Shown here: positions 16,340 to 25,754 of the stretch, one piece after another
Layout of the letters: every line of letters starts with the position of its first letter
How positions within the stretch are numbered: the stretch's first letter is position 1
Assembly: GCA_021850485.1 (NCBI GenBank)
Contig: JAJZLY010000007.1
Coordinates: 62,001-126,000, forward strand
Direction: 5' to 3'
DNA: 64,000 bases
Source of the DNA: Bacillota bacterium
GTDB taxonomy: Bacteria > Bacillota > Sulfobacillia > JAJZYS01 > JAJZLH01
The notes under the pieces: generated by a model
Told to the model about the DNA's origin: nothing
The model's database searches: none
The model's input: the letters and a program-made list of their open reading frames with translations, nothing else
Translations under genes and position numbers: made by a program

Positions 16340-18364
16340 GTGAGCGACCATCTGCAGCCGGAGGATCTGTTCAACGTGACACTGGGTGGCGCAATGCAGG
16401 CACTGCCCGACGGCCGGATCGTGTACCTGGAGTCCCGGCTCGACCGCCACGACAACTCAGCCCACACCCGACTGATGGTCCTCACTGCCGGCGGTCGCCC
16501 GGTCCCGTTCAGCCGCGGACCGCACGACTCTTCGCCCTCTCTCTCCCCAGACGGCCGCCAGATGGCGTTTCTCGCCCGCCAGCTGGACGCAAGCCAGCTG
16601 TGGGTGATGCCTGTGAGCGGCGGCGAGGCGCGCCAGGTTTCAGATCTGAAGGGCGGCGTCCAGTCCTTCGCCTGGGCCCCAGATAGCCGCTCGCTGGCGC
16701 TGATCTCGGTCGTGGACGGAGATCGCCTCCAAGCCGCTTCCAACAAGGGGCAGACCGACCAGAAACGGCACACGGCCGGCGTGCACATCACCTCTTCGGC
16801 CTATTACAAGCTCGATGGCGAGGGGCTGTTCGGCCCGGGCCAGACCCAGATCGTGCACCAGCCGCTGAATGGTGCGGCCCGTCTGCTCACCGACTGGTCA
16901 CGGCGGATCGAGCAGGTGACCTTCAGTGCGGACGGCAAGCAGCTGTGGTTCATCAGCCAGGGGCTAGAACTGCCGGATGTGAACTGGTCTGAACTGTGGC
17001 AACTGGATCTTGGCTCTAGCGCAGGCCCGCGCCATGTGGCCGGGGGTGCCAATTGGTCGGTGGATCAGGTGATCGCCGACCCCGACTGTCCGCGGCTGCT
17101 GGTGGTCGCCTCTGACCCCGGCCAACTGGGCTACGGCAACGAGCAGCTCTATCTGCTGCAAGCAGACCATCGGCCGGTCCGGCTTCTGGCCGACCTGGAC
17201 CGTCCGATCGGCGATCTCAGCGCCTGCGATCTGGTGCCGCCGAGCGGGCCCAGCGTGATCTGGCCGAGCGGCCAGCCCATGCCCTATGCCCTGGTCTCCA
17301 CCGAGGGCAAGGTTGACGTGGTCCAGGTGCCGCTGGATGGTGGTCCCGGCCGCACACTGACCGCAGGTGATCAGGCAGTTCATGCCATGGCCCTTCACCC
17401 CAAGGGGTTGGTGGTGGCCCGCTCCACCCCGACTGAGCCTTCGGAGATCGTTTTGCTTACGGGCGGCCGGGAGCGGGTGCTGGTGCGCCTGAATCGCGCC
17501 CTGCTCCGCCGCCACCCGCCGCTGGTGCCGATTCGCTTGGCGGCCCAGGCCCCAGGGGGACCAGCGCTGGATGCCTGGGTGCTGCTGCCCGCCACGGCGC
17601 CCGGTCAGCGGGTGCCAGCGGTGTTGAGCATCCACGGCGGTCCGATGATGATGTACGGGCGTGCCTACAACTTCGAATGGCAGATCCTCGCTGCCTTAGG
17701 CGTGGCGGTGATCGCGTGCAATCCCCGGGGCTCCCAGGGATATGGGCAGGCGTTTTGCGCGGCCATCCGCGAGGAATGGGGGGCACGCGACCAGGCCGAC
17801 TTGATGGCGGCCTGCGACCAGGCCCTGTCAGCCTTTTCGGCGATCGACCCAGATCGCCTCGGCGTCAGTGGCGGATCATACGGCGGCTTCATGACCACCT
17901 GGCTGATCGGTCACACCAACCGCTTCAAAGCCGCCCACGCCGCCCGCTCGGTCACCGACTGGCGGCAGATGGCCGGCACTTCGGACGGATTCTGGCATTG
18001 GCACCACCAGCTCGGCGGCGCACCGTGGCAGGACATCGCGGCGTACAGCCAGCAGTCACCGCTCACCTATGTGGATCAGGTGCACACGCCGGTGCTGATC
18101 GAGCACCAAGAAGGCGACTTGCGCTGTCCGATCGGCCAGGGAGAGACCTATTTCACAGCGCTCAAGGCTCTGGGCAAGACCGCGGTCTTTGTCCGTTACC
18201 CAGGCGAGTTTCACGGCATGGTGCGAAACGGTAAGCCGTGGCACCGGGTGCATCGGCTCGGGCTGCTCAGCGACTGGTGGCGACACTTTTTGCTAGGAGA
18301 GCCTGCGGCACCCGCACTGGCCGGCCACCTGGGCGTCAGTTCCGGATCGGCCGGGACTGCTTAG
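16340..18364 (+). CDS. S9-family serine peptidase (acylaminoacyl-peptidase type)
   Basis: 674 residues: an N-terminal beta-propeller (repeated SPDGRQMAFLAR, WAPDSRSLALI, FSADGKQLWFI blades) up to about 400 and a C-terminal alpha/beta hydrolase. The catalytic triad is Ser513 in SGGSYGGFM, Asp593 in EGDLRCP and His625 in GEFHGM. No signal peptide, so it is cytoplasmic and probably trims short or acylated peptides. The GTG start has AAGGGGG 7 nt upstream. It faces the lipoprotein gene; the two stop codons overlap in TTAG (18361-18364). Confidence 0.93.
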   Translation: MSDHLQPEDLFNVTLGGAMQALPDGRIVYLESRLDRHDNSAHTRLMVLTAGGRPVPFSRGPHDSSPSLSPDGRQMAFLARQLDASQLWVMPVSGGEARQVSDLKGGVQSFAWAPDSRSLALISVVDGDRLQAASNKGQTDQKRHTAGVHITSSAYYKLDGEGLFGPGQTQIVHQPLNGAARLLTDWSRRIEQVTFSADGKQLWFISQGLELPDVNWSELWQLDLGSSAGPRHVAGGANWSVDQVIADPDCPRLLVVASDPGQLGYGNEQLYLLQADHRPVRLLADLDRPIGDLSACDLVPPSGPSVIWPSGQPMPYALVSTEGKVDVVQVPLDGGPGRTLTAGDQAVHAMALHPKGLVVARSTPTEPSEIVLLTGGRERVLVRLNRALLRRHPPLVPIRLAAQAPGGPALDAWVLLPATAPGQRVPAVLSIHGGPMMMYGRAYNFEWQILAALGVAVIACNPRGSQGYGQAFCAAIREEWGARDQADLMAACDQALSAFSAIDPDRLGVSGGSYGGFMTTWLIGHTNRFKAAHAARSVTDWRQMAGTSDGFWHWHHQLGGAPWQDIAAYSQQSPLTYVDQVHTPVLIEHQEGDLRCPIGQGETYFTALKALGKTAVFVRYPGEFHGMVRNGKPWHRVHRLGLLSDWWRHFLLGEPAAPALAGHLGVSSGSAGTA

Positions 18365-19314
18365 GGGCTTTGCAGCGGCACCTGGGCTAGGTGCAACGTC
18401 TTGCCGATCAGCACGTAGGCCACGCTTTGCCCGTTGGTACCCAGCAGGGCGTTGGCCTGGGCCCCAAGAGACAGGCTGACCATGGCCTGAGACTGGGCCA
18501 AAAAGACACTGTAGGTACCATGCTGATCGACCAGCGCATAGCCAGGCCCGACCGCATAGGGTGCGTCTAAGAGCAGCCCGCTGGGCAGGGCCAGGTGCGC
18601 CAATTGACCACCCGACGCGCTGTAGGCGTCGAAGCGGGGTGCGGACGGCTGGGCCGTCAGCGGAAAGCCGAAAATCCATCCGGCAGAGAGCATGGGGTCC
18701 AGCAGCGGCGCCGGCAGTGCCGCCACGGTGTGCGTGGTGCCCGCCGGAAGCGTCACGGCGACCAGGGTGGCATTGCCGCTGAGGCCGCTGACCTCCGCCA
18801 GATAGCTTGACCCGAGCAAGCCGACTGCCCGGTTCGGCGGCACCGACAAGGTGGCCACCGCCTGGTTGGCCAGATCAAGGACAAAGGTCTGCTGGCTGCC
18901 ATCGGCCAGCGTGACCTGCACGACCACGAAATTCGGGTCCGCCTTGACCACCATCGCCTGCGCTGGCTGGACCAAATCCGCCATCGACAAACCGGCCCCG
19001 TGCAGCGGTTGGAGCAATACGCTGGTTCCGCCTTGGGCTGGCACCAGGCAGACCAGGTCTCCCTTGGCGTCGCCGCTGAGCACACAATTCTCGCCAGGCT
19101 GCAGCACCAGCTGTTGCGGCTTCCAGGCCGCCAGGCCGCTGATCAGGAGGTCAGAGCCGTGGCGGACGGCAATCTGGTTAGAGACCACCTGCAGGTCCTG
19201 CACGTGCGGCAGGGCGATCGTCCACTGCCGGACAGCGGTGCTGGCCCCGCCACAGGCGGCCAGCGCCAGCAGACATACGGCCGCCAGCCCGGCCGCCACC
19301 CGGCTCCTAAGCAC
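18361..19314 (-). CDS. Hypothetical lipoprotein
   Basis: 317 residues. N-terminal type II signal peptide (RSRVAAGLAAVCLLALAACGG) with lipobox LAAC, so the mature protein should be anchored by Cys21 on the outer face of the membrane. The rest is rich in small, Val and Gln residues with repeating strand-like segments, consistent with a beta-propeller, but no family is recognised. It overlaps the end of lpd by 8 nt and so lies at the 3' end of the kor-citrate synthase-lpd unit. Its start could instead be the GTG at residue 6. Confidence 0.7.
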   Translation of the reverse strand: MLRSRVAAGLAAVCLLALAACGGASTAVRQWTIALPHVQDLQVVSNQIAVRHGSDLLISGLAAWKPQQLVLQPGENCVLSGDAKGDLVCLVPAQGGTSVLLQPLHGAGLSMADLVQPAQAMVVKADPNFVVVQVTLADGSQQTFVLDLANQAVATLSVPPNRAVGLLGSSYLAEVSGLSGNATLVAVTLPAGTTHTVAALPAPLLDPMLSAGWIFGFPLTAQPSAPRFDAYSASGGQLAHLALPSGLLLDAPYAVGPGYALVDQHGTYSVFLAQSQAMVSLSLGAQANALLGTNGQSVAYVLIGKTLHLAQVPLQSP

Positions 19315-20719
19315 TTCTCCCTTGCGCGGACTGAGCCGCGTCGCGGATGCTCTCGACCAAGGTGGGGTGGGCGTGATTGGTTGCGGCCAGGTCGAAGACG
19401 GTGGCCTCCATCCAAGTGGCCAGCACCCCTTCTTGCAGCAAATCGGTGGCGTGCGGGCCGACGATGTGCAATCCGAGCAGATCGCCGCGCTCCTTGTCGC
19501 AAACCACCTTGGTCATGCCCTCGCTGTCGCCGGCGATCAGGGCCTTGCCGTTGGCCTTGAAGTAACTCTTGCCGATCGACACCTGGCGGCCTTTGTCTTT
19601 GGCCTGGCGCTCGCTGAGGCCAACAGACGCCACCTCCGGACGGCTGTAAGTGCACCGGGGCAGCCGATTGTAGTCGATGGACTCTGGGTTGCGGCCGACG
19701 ATCTGCTCCACGGCCGTGACCCCTTCCAGCACGGCGACGTGGGCGAGCTGCAGGTGGCCGATCACATCGCCGATGGCATAGATGTTGGGGTCGGCCGTCT
19801 GACAGTGGCCGTCCACCTCGATGCCCTGAGCGCTCACCTTCACCTTTTGGTTGTTCTCCAGGCCGAAGCCGTCGGCAACCGGCGCCCGGCCGATGGCTAC
19901 CAAGAGCACGCCTGCCGTCACGCTTTCCATCTTGTCGCCAACGGCGACTGTGATGCTGATGCCGTCTGCGGTCTTCTGATAGCTCTCAGCCACCACCCGA
20001 GCACCGGTCAAGATGCGGACCTGGCGCCGGCTGAGGGCCCGGTTGACCACCCGGGCGATCTCCTCGTCTTCCAGCGGCAAGACCTCAGAGGCCATCTCGA
20101 TCAAGGTGACCGCCACGCCCAAATCGGCGTATAACGACGCCCATTCGCATCCGATGGCGCCAGCACCGACGATGGCGACAGAGCCAGGCAGCGTCTCCTG
20201 GAGCAGGGCGTGGTCGGAACTGATCACGCGCTCGCCATCGAAGGGCAGCCCAGGCAGGGCTCGTGGTTTGGAACCGGTGGCGATGATGATCTTGTCCGGT
20301 GAGATCATTTCGGTCTGGCCGTCTTTGGGCTCCACCGCCACCGCCCCCGCCGGTGCGAAGATAGACGGCGGCAGCAGGGCACCGTGGCCATGGTAGACGG
20401 TGATGCCCGCCCGCTTGACCAAGCCCTCGACGCCCCTGTGCAGCTGGTCCACGATCTGTCGCTTGCGGGCATGTGCCAACGGGTAGTCCAGGCCCTTGAT
20501 CTCGATCTGGACGCCAAAGTCGCCGGCGTCTTTGGCTAGAGCCCAGACCTCGGCGGTTCTGAGCAGGGCCTTGGACGGGATGCAGCCCTTGTGCAGACAG
20601 GTGCCGCCCAGTTTGTCTTGCTCAACAATCACGGTCTTCAGCCCGAGCTCGGCGGCGCGCAGAGCGGCCTCGTAGCCGCCGGTGCCGCCACCCAGGACCA
20701 GCAGGTCACAGTCCGCCAT
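19307..20719 (-). CDS. lpdA: Dihydrolipoyl dehydrogenase
   Basis: FAD enzyme reoxidising dihydrolipoamide with NAD (E3 of 2-oxoacid dehydrogenases or glycine cleavage). 470 residues: FAD-binding GGGTGGYEAA, redox disulfide GGTCLHKGCIPSK (Cys41/Cys46), NAD-binding GAGAIGCEWASL, the second FAD motif IYAIGDV and the active-site NHAHPTLVE. GAGGAGG precedes the ATG. No E1 or E2 gene is adjacent. It lies downstream of citrate synthase across a 74-nt structured spacer, in a unit that uses ferredoxin-dependent KorAB instead, so its partner complex must be elsewhere. Confidence 0.95.
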   Translation of the reverse strand: MADCDLLVLGGGTGGYEAALRAAELGLKTVIVEQDKLGGTCLHKGCIPSKALLRTAEVWALAKDAGDFGVQIEIKGLDYPLAHARKRQIVDQLHRGVEGLVKRAGITVYHGHGALLPPSIFAPAGAVAVEPKDGQTEMISPDKIIIATGSKPRALPGLPFDGERVISSDHALLQETLPGSVAIVGAGAIGCEWASLYADLGVAVTLIEMASEVLPLEDEEIARVVNRALSRRQVRILTGARVVAESYQKTADGISITVAVGDKMESVTAGVLLVAIGRAPVADGFGLENNQKVKVSAQGIEVDGHCQTADPNIYAIGDVIGHLQLAHVAVLEGVTAVEQIVGRNPESIDYNRLPRCTYSRPEVASVGLSERQAKDKGRQVSIGKSYFKANGKALIAGDSEGMTKVVCDKERGDLLGLHIVGPHATDLLQEGVLATWMEATVFDLAATNHAHPTLVESIRDAAQSAQGRSA

Positions 20720-20740
20720 CTTGGTTCCTCCTCATCATCA

Positions 20741-20792
20741 GCGCCAGATCCCCTGGCGCGACAGCGCCCGGGGTTTCCGGGCGCATCTGGCG
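20741..20792 (-). promoter_or_regulatory. Alternative hairpins between citrate synthase and lpd
   Basis: Hairpin A: GCGCCAG (20741-20747) with CTGGCGC (20753-20759). Hairpin B: GCGCCCGG (20764-20771) with CCGGGCGC (20777-20784). The outer arm CGCCAGAT (20742-20749) can instead pair with ATCTGGCG (20785-20792), enclosing B and excluding A. The arrangement could attenuate, process or stabilise the citrate synthase-lpd message. No U tract is present. Confidence 0.6.
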
Positions 20793-20793
20793 A

Positions 20794-21918
20794 TCAGCGC
20801 TTTTCGATCGGCACCCACAGCTCACGCTCGGGTCCGACGTACTGAGCCCGGGGCCGGATCAGCCGATTGTGGGCCAACTGCTCCATCACGTGGGTGGTCC
20901 AGCCGGCGGTGCGGGCAATGGCGAAGATCGGGGTGAACAGATCGATGGCGATCCCCATCTGATAGTAGACCGAGCCGGAGTACAGATCGACATTGAGGTA
21001 GATGCCCTTTTCTGCGAACACGGTCTGCTCGACCTTCTGGGTCATCCGGAAGTACTTCAGGTCGCCCCGGCGGGTGCCGATTTCCTCGGAAAACGCTCGC
21101 AGGTGGCGCGCTCGGGGATCCTCCGTCCGGTAGACGCGGTGGCCGAACCCTGAGATCTTCTTCTTGTTGGCCAAGGCGTCCTTGATCCAAGACTCCACCT
21201 TGTCCTCGGCCCCGATCTCGAGCAGCATGCGCATCACCTGCTCATTGGCGCCCCCATGCAACGGCCCTTTCAAGGTGCCGATGGCGGACGTGATCGCCGA
21301 GTACATGTCGGACAGGGTGCCGGCCGTGACCCGGGCGGCAAAGGTGGAGGCGTTGAACTCGTGGTCGGCGTGCAAGATCAGGCAGACGTCCAAGATGTGG
21401 GCGTCCTCGTCGACCGGCGGCTCGCCGTGCAGCATGTACAAGAAGTTCTTGGCGAGTCCGAAGTCAGGTCGCGGCATCACCGGCTTTTGATGGTTGCGCA
21501 GCCGGTCGAAGGCGGCGACGATGCTCGGCGTCTTGGCCAGAAGGCGCAGTGCCTTGGTCCGGTCCGTCTGGTCGCCGACGTGCTCCGATGTCGGATCGCT
21601 CAGCGACAGCATCGAGACGGCGGTGCGCAGCACCTCCATCGGGGTAGCCCCGGCCGGCACGCCGGCCAAAAACGCCAGCACATCTGGGGGCAAAAACGCT
21701 TCCTTGCCGATCGCCTCGGTGAAGGCCTTCAGCTCGGCTGACTTGGGCAGATGGCCGTGCCACAAGAGATAGGCCACCTCTTCATAGGTGGCCTCCCGTG
21801 CCAGATCATCCACATTGTAGCCGCGGTACAGGAGCCTGCCTTCGTGGCCGTCGATGAAGCAGATATCCGACTCTGCCACCACCACGTCCTCCAGGCCGCG
21901 ACCGACCGTTTCCTCCAT
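20794..21918 (-). CDS. Citrate synthase
   Basis: Condenses acetyl-CoA and oxaloacetate; first TCA step. 374 residues, the short type found in Gram-positives and archaea. Active-site histidines lie in LHGGANEQVM and GFGHRVYRTEDPRA and the catalytic aspartate in LNVDLYSGSVY. ATG 21918 is chosen because GGGGAG lies 6 nt upstream; a start at 21978 would add 20 non-conserved residues. It lies 88 nt downstream of korB on the same strand. The divergent LysR beyond korA resembles the Bacillus CitR/CcpC arrangement of LysR control over citrate synthase (inference). Confidence 0.95.
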   Translation of the reverse strand: MEETVGRGLEDVVVAESDICFIDGHEGRLLYRGYNVDDLAREATYEEVAYLLWHGHLPKSAELKAFTEAIGKEAFLPPDVLAFLAGVPAGATPMEVLRTAVSMLSLSDPTSEHVGDQTDRTKALRLLAKTPSIVAAFDRLRNHQKPVMPRPDFGLAKNFLYMLHGEPPVDEDAHILDVCLILHADHEFNASTFAARVTAGTLSDMYSAITSAIGTLKGPLHGGANEQVMRMLLEIGAEDKVESWIKDALANKKKISGFGHRVYRTEDPRARHLRAFSEEIGTRRGDLKYFRMTQKVEQTVFAEKGIYLNVDLYSGSVYYQMGIAIDLFTPIFAIARTAGWTTHVMEQLAHNRLIRPRAQYVGPERELWVPIEKR

Positions 21919-22006
21919 ATCGCTCTCCCCCTTCTTCCTGCTGTCGCCCGTAGCGACTGGCTTGTTGTTCTCCCCCATTCTACGCCTTCACCACCAAGTT
22001 CGCCGC

Positions 22007-22882
22007 TCAGCGCAGATCGGCGAGCAGACCTTCCCACTGGCCTGGCGTCAGGTCCAACGACTGTTCGGTCAGCGGCTGGGTGGAAAATCCCGCCACCTGA
22101 TCCTCGTAGGCGAGGGCGCTGTCGTCTCGGAACAATAGCCCGGTCACCAGCTCATCCGTCTCCATCGCCCGGGCCATCGCCGCCTGACGGTCGTCCGTCC
22201 GGTAGCCAGGGTCGTCCTTCAGCGATCGCAGCACTTCTTTGTACCAGGCGTAGGTGTTGACCTTGTTGTAGGTGACGCAGGGGCTGATCACGTTGAGGAA
22301 TGAAAAGCCGCGATGGCCCAGTGCGCTCTTGATCAGTTCGACCAACTCGGCCTGGTTGGAACTGAACCCCTGGCCCACCCAGGTGGCACCAGCTGCAAGC
22401 GCCATCTGCAGCGGCCGGACCGGAGCCTCGATCGAACCCTCGGGTGCGGTTTTCACCTTGGCGCCACGGTCCGAGGTCGGCGAATTCTGGCCCTTGGTCA
22501 GTCCATAGATGTGGTTGTCCATGGTCAGATAGGTGACATCCACATTTCTGCGACAGGCGTGGATAAAGTGGCCCATGCCGATGGCAAAGCCGTCGCCGTC
22601 TCCGCCCACCGCCAGCACCTTCAGGTCCCGGTTGGCCAGTTTGACGCCCATGGCTGTAGGCAGGGTCCGGCCGTGCACCACGTGGATGTTGTAGGAGTTG
22701 ATGTAGTTGCCGATCTTGCCAGAGCAGCCGATACCGGCCACCATCACCATCTCATGCGGTGCGATTTGCAGGTCGATGACCGACTTTTGCAAGGCGGCCA
22801 GCACCCCGAAGTCCCCACAGCCCGGACACCACCACGACTTCTCATCGGTCTTGATGTCGGCCAGGGTGATCGGCTCTGCCAC
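22007..22882 (-). CDS. korB: 2-oxoacid:ferredoxin oxidoreductase, beta subunit
   Basis: Thiamine-diphosphate and Fe4S4-binding subunit of a ferredoxin-dependent 2-oxoacid oxidoreductase, most likely acting on 2-oxoglutarate given the citrate synthase neighbour. 291 residues. Cluster ligands are in WCPGCG, GIGCSG and SPCVTYN, and the TPP motif is GDGDGFAIG ... NHIYGLTKGQ. GTG at 22882 follows the korA stop directly (TGAGTG). Confidence 0.93.
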   Translation of the reverse strand: MAEPITLADIKTDEKSWWCPGCGDFGVLAALQKSVIDLQIAPHEMVMVAGIGCSGKIGNYINSYNIHVVHGRTLPTAMGVKLANRDLKVLAVGGDGDGFAIGMGHFIHACRRNVDVTYLTMDNHIYGLTKGQNSPTSDRGAKVKTAPEGSIEAPVRPLQMALAAGATWVGQGFSSNQAELVELIKSALGHRGFSFLNVISPCVTYNKVNTYAWYKEVLRSLKDDPGYRTDDRQAAMARAMETDELVTGLLFRDDSALAYEDQVAGFSTQPLTEQSLDLTPGQWEGLLADLR

Positions 22883-24634
22883 TCAGGACACCCCCTTCGC
22901 AGTCGCCAGTTGCCGGCCGGACAAAATGGCGGTCAGGATTTCAGACGGCAAGAACAGTGTGCCATCGTAGCGGCGCAAATGGGCGGTGTGCGGGTGGTGC
23001 AGACCGCTCATCTCGGCCAGCTGAGCGAGCTGCCCTTGGCCGTTTTGCTCGACGAACAAGACGGCCGCCGCCCGACCCGCCGCAGCCAGAACCTCGGCGG
23101 CCGGGAACGGCCACAGTCGGCGAATTTGCAACCTGGCCACCGCCGCTGACTCCTGGGCCAGGGCGACCGCCTCGTCGACCGGACCAACGGTTGAACCGAA
23201 GGTGATCACCAGCACGTCCGACCGCTCTGGCCCCAGATATTCGGTGCCTGGCTCCGACTGGCTCAGGGTGGACAGCTTTTGCTCCCGCTTGTCCATCTCC
23301 AGCCGACGGTTTTTGGGGTCCTCCGAAACCTTGCCAGATGGCAGGTGCTCCACCCCGGTGGCCAGGTACTGGCCTTTGGCCTGCCCGGGCAGACTTCTCG
23401 GCGACACCCCAGACGCGGTCACCTGGTAGCGGCTGTAGGCATCGGTCAGCGCCAACAGTTCGGCTTGGCTGATCAAGGAGCCGCGGCTGATCGAGACGTC
23501 CGCATACGGCAAATCGTCGACCGTCTGCAGCCACTCGCCCAGGGACAGGTCAGAGGCCACGATCACCGGCAGATGGTAGGCTTCGGCGAGATTGAAGGCA
23601 TGGCCGATATCCCGGTAGGCCTGCTCCGGCGTGCCCGGTGCCAACACCACGCGGGCGGCCCCGCCGTGGCCGCCGAAGATGGCCGCCATGATGTCCGACT
23701 GCTCGTTTTTGGTCGGCATGCCGGTGGATGGACCAGCCCGCTGGCAGTCGACGATCACGGCCGGCACTTCAGCTGATGCCGCCAGGCCCATTCCCTCTTG
23801 CATCAGGGAAAATCCAGGGCCGGAGGTGGCGGTCATGGCCCGCACCCCAGCGTAGCCGGCGCCAATCACCAAGGTGATGGCGGCGATCTCGTCCTCCATC
23901 TGGCAGACCACGCCGCCCAAAGGCGGCAATAGCGTGACCAGCTGCTCCATGATGTCCGTGGCCGGCGTGATCGGGTAGGCCGCCATGATCCGACACCCGG
24001 CCCGCACCGCCCCCAGGGCCACCGCCTGATTGCCGGTCAGGAGCAACCGGTGGGCCGGCGCCACCTCAGGCAGACGCACGGCCAGACCGTCTGGCATCTG
24101 AGCCAAGGCTGCGGCGTGCCCTTCGCCCAGGGCGCGCACGTTTTGGCTCACCATCTCTGCACCCTTGCGCTCAAACTTCTCGCTGACATAGGCAGAAAAG
24201 GCCTCCATCGGCAGGTGCAAGAGGGCGGCCGACGCCCCCACCGCCACCATGTTCCGGGTCAAGGGATTGCCGATCTGGCGGGCGATCTGGGCCATGGGAA
24301 TGCCAATCAGGGTCAGCTCCGAGCCCGCCGGCAAGCTGGGCGAGAAGGCCAGATCGGCCACCACCGCACCGCCGGGGCTCAGCTCTTGGACATTTTTGTC
24401 AATCGTCTCTTGAGTCAGCGCCACCAACACCTGAGTGGTTGCACTGGCAGCCCGCACCGGATGGTCGGCGATCCGCACCTTGTAGTGCGTGTGTCCACCC
24501 TTGATCCGGGAGGAAAACGACTTGTAGCCGTAGATGTGATAGCCCAGACGGTTGGCGACGGTGGCCACCACGTCGCCGGTGGAGTCGATGCCCTCCCCCT
24601 GGTCGCCGCCGATCTTCCAGCCTACCTCGCCCAC
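22883..24634 (-). CDS. korA: 2-oxoacid:ferredoxin oxidoreductase, fused gamma-alpha subunit
   Basis: 583 residues with the gamma domain first (KIGGDQGEGIDSTGDVVA, about 1-190) and the alpha domain second (AYPITPATDIMEQL near 225, MEDEIAAI, TATSGPGFSLMQE), as in KorA/OorA of 2-oxoglutarate oxidoreductases. GTG 24634 is chosen because GGAGG lies 7 nt upstream; an ATG at 24652 overlaps that site. First gene of korA-korB-citrate synthase-lpd-lipoprotein, divergent from a LysR gene. The role is oxidative decarboxylation of 2-oxoglutarate with ferredoxin, or the reverse reductive step. Confidence 0.92.
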   Translation of the reverse strand: MGEVGWKIGGDQGEGIDSTGDVVATVANRLGYHIYGYKSFSSRIKGGHTHYKVRIADHPVRAASATTQVLVALTQETIDKNVQELSPGGAVVADLAFSPSLPAGSELTLIGIPMAQIARQIGNPLTRNMVAVGASAALLHLPMEAFSAYVSEKFERKGAEMVSQNVRALGEGHAAALAQMPDGLAVRLPEVAPAHRLLLTGNQAVALGAVRAGCRIMAAYPITPATDIMEQLVTLLPPLGGVVCQMEDEIAAITLVIGAGYAGVRAMTATSGPGFSLMQEGMGLAASAEVPAVIVDCQRAGPSTGMPTKNEQSDIMAAIFGGHGGAARVVLAPGTPEQAYRDIGHAFNLAEAYHLPVIVASDLSLGEWLQTVDDLPYADVSISRGSLISQAELLALTDAYSRYQVTASGVSPRSLPGQAKGQYLATGVEHLPSGKVSEDPKNRRLEMDKREQKLSTLSQSEPGTEYLGPERSDVLVITFGSTVGPVDEAVALAQESAAVARLQIRRLWPFPAAEVLAAAGRAAAVLFVEQNGQGQLAQLAEMSGLHHPHTAHLRRYDGTLFLPSEILTAILSGRQLATAKGVS

Positions 24635-24705
24635 CTCTGGGCCTCCTCGCATCGAAATCTGACTCCAATCTACACTCTCGGTGCCTATAATGAAAATGCG
24701 AACAT

Positions 24706-24722
24706 GGTATCGATCTCATACC
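24706..24722. promoter_or_regulatory. LysR-type T-N11-A operator
   Basis: GGTAT, seven bases, ATACC: a palindrome containing T-N11-A in the 109-nt spacer between korA and the divergent LysR gene. A perfect TATAAT lies at 24686-24691 on the plus strand, but without a good -35, as is common for activator-dependent promoters. Confidence 0.65.
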
Positions 24723-24743
24723 GCTGGGGAATGAGGTGCGGGC

Positions 24744-25727
24744 TTGCTGGATCAACTCCTGGCTTTTTGCCGGGTGGTGGAGGAAGAGAGCTTCACCAGG
24801 GCGGCCCGGGTCTTACATCGCAGCCAACCGGCGGTCACCAAGCAGGTGGCCCGCCTGGAACAAGACCTGGGCATGCTGTTGCTGGACCGCAAGGGGCGCC
24901 AGGTGTCGCCAACGGCCTCTGGCCGGCTGGTCTACACCTACGCCAAGCGGGTTTCCACCACCATCTCCGATCTCGAGGTGCTGGTCCGGGACATGCACAC
25001 CCCCGGCCACGGTCACGTGTGGGTGGGATCGGTCACCGCGCTCAGTGTCTACACCCTGCCGCCGCTTTTGGCCGCCTTCACCACCCGCTGGCCAAAGGTG
25101 CGCTTGCATGTCCGCACCGGTCAGATCCAAGAGACGGTGGAACGGGTGCTCACCAACGATGTGGACGTCGGCTTCGTGACGGTGCCCGTCAGTCACAGCG
25201 GTCTGATCGCCACGCCGTTGTTTCGCGACCCGGTGGTGCTGGTGGCGTCACCCGCCCTGGCTCGGGATTTGCCGCGGCCGCTTCCGCTGTCCGACTTGGG
25301 CCATCTGCCGCAGGTCGGCTATCAGGCCCCGTCGCGCTTTCGCTCTTTCGTGGACGCAGCATTGGAGCAAGCTGGCGTCTCGCCAGAAGTCAGCTTGGAG
25401 TTCGACAGCCAAGAGGCCGTGGTGACGATGGTGGGACTGGGCTTTGGCGCCGCCTTCGTCCCGCTATCCACGGTCAAGGCGGCCTTGGCCAGCGGCGCCT
25501 TGGTCGCCCTGCCGGTGGAGGGGCTGGCCGATTTGGCCCGCACCACGTGCCTGATCACACCGCGCGACACCCCGCGGCCACCGGCGACGCGGGCCTTTTT
25601 GGCCATGGCCCTAGATCATCTGTTTTCTCCCGATGACGACGGCACCTGGACCGTCGGTGCCCACTGCCCGCTGCCGCCGTCGTGGCCGCAAGCGGGAGAA
25701 CGGACGGGGCGAGCGAACACTCGCTAG
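24744..25727 (+). CDS. LysR-family transcriptional regulator
   Basis: 327 residues: winged helix with ESFTRAARVLHRSQPAVTKQVARLEQDLG, then an effector domain from about residue 90 (VWVGSVTALSVYTLPPLL) and an extra, Pro-rich C-terminal tail of about 30 residues. TTG at 24744 follows GAGGTG. It is divergent from korA across a T-N11-A palindrome, so it probably controls the kor-citrate synthase unit and itself, in the manner of CitR/CcpC (inference). panB starts 27 nt downstream on the same strand, so read-through is possible. Confidence 0.88.
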   Translation: MLDQLLAFCRVVEEESFTRAARVLHRSQPAVTKQVARLEQDLGMLLLDRKGRQVSPTASGRLVYTYAKRVSTTISDLEVLVRDMHTPGHGHVWVGSVTALSVYTLPPLLAAFTTRWPKVRLHVRTGQIQETVERVLTNDVDVGFVTVPVSHSGLIATPLFRDPVVLVASPALARDLPRPLPLSDLGHLPQVGYQAPSRFRSFVDAALEQAGVSPEVSLEFDSQEAVVTMVGLGFGAAFVPLSTVKAALASGALVALPVEGLADLARTTCLITPRDTPRPPATRAFLAMALDHLFSPDDDGTWTVGAHCPLPPSWPQAGERTGRANTR

Positions 25728-25754
25728 AGTGACCAACCAGGAAGGAGCTCCCAC

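Noticed and set aside
24050-25636. Open frame of about 530 codons on the plus strand running from korA into the LysR gene
   Set aside because: It is antisense to korA and then in another frame of the LysR gene; both real genes have clear domains.
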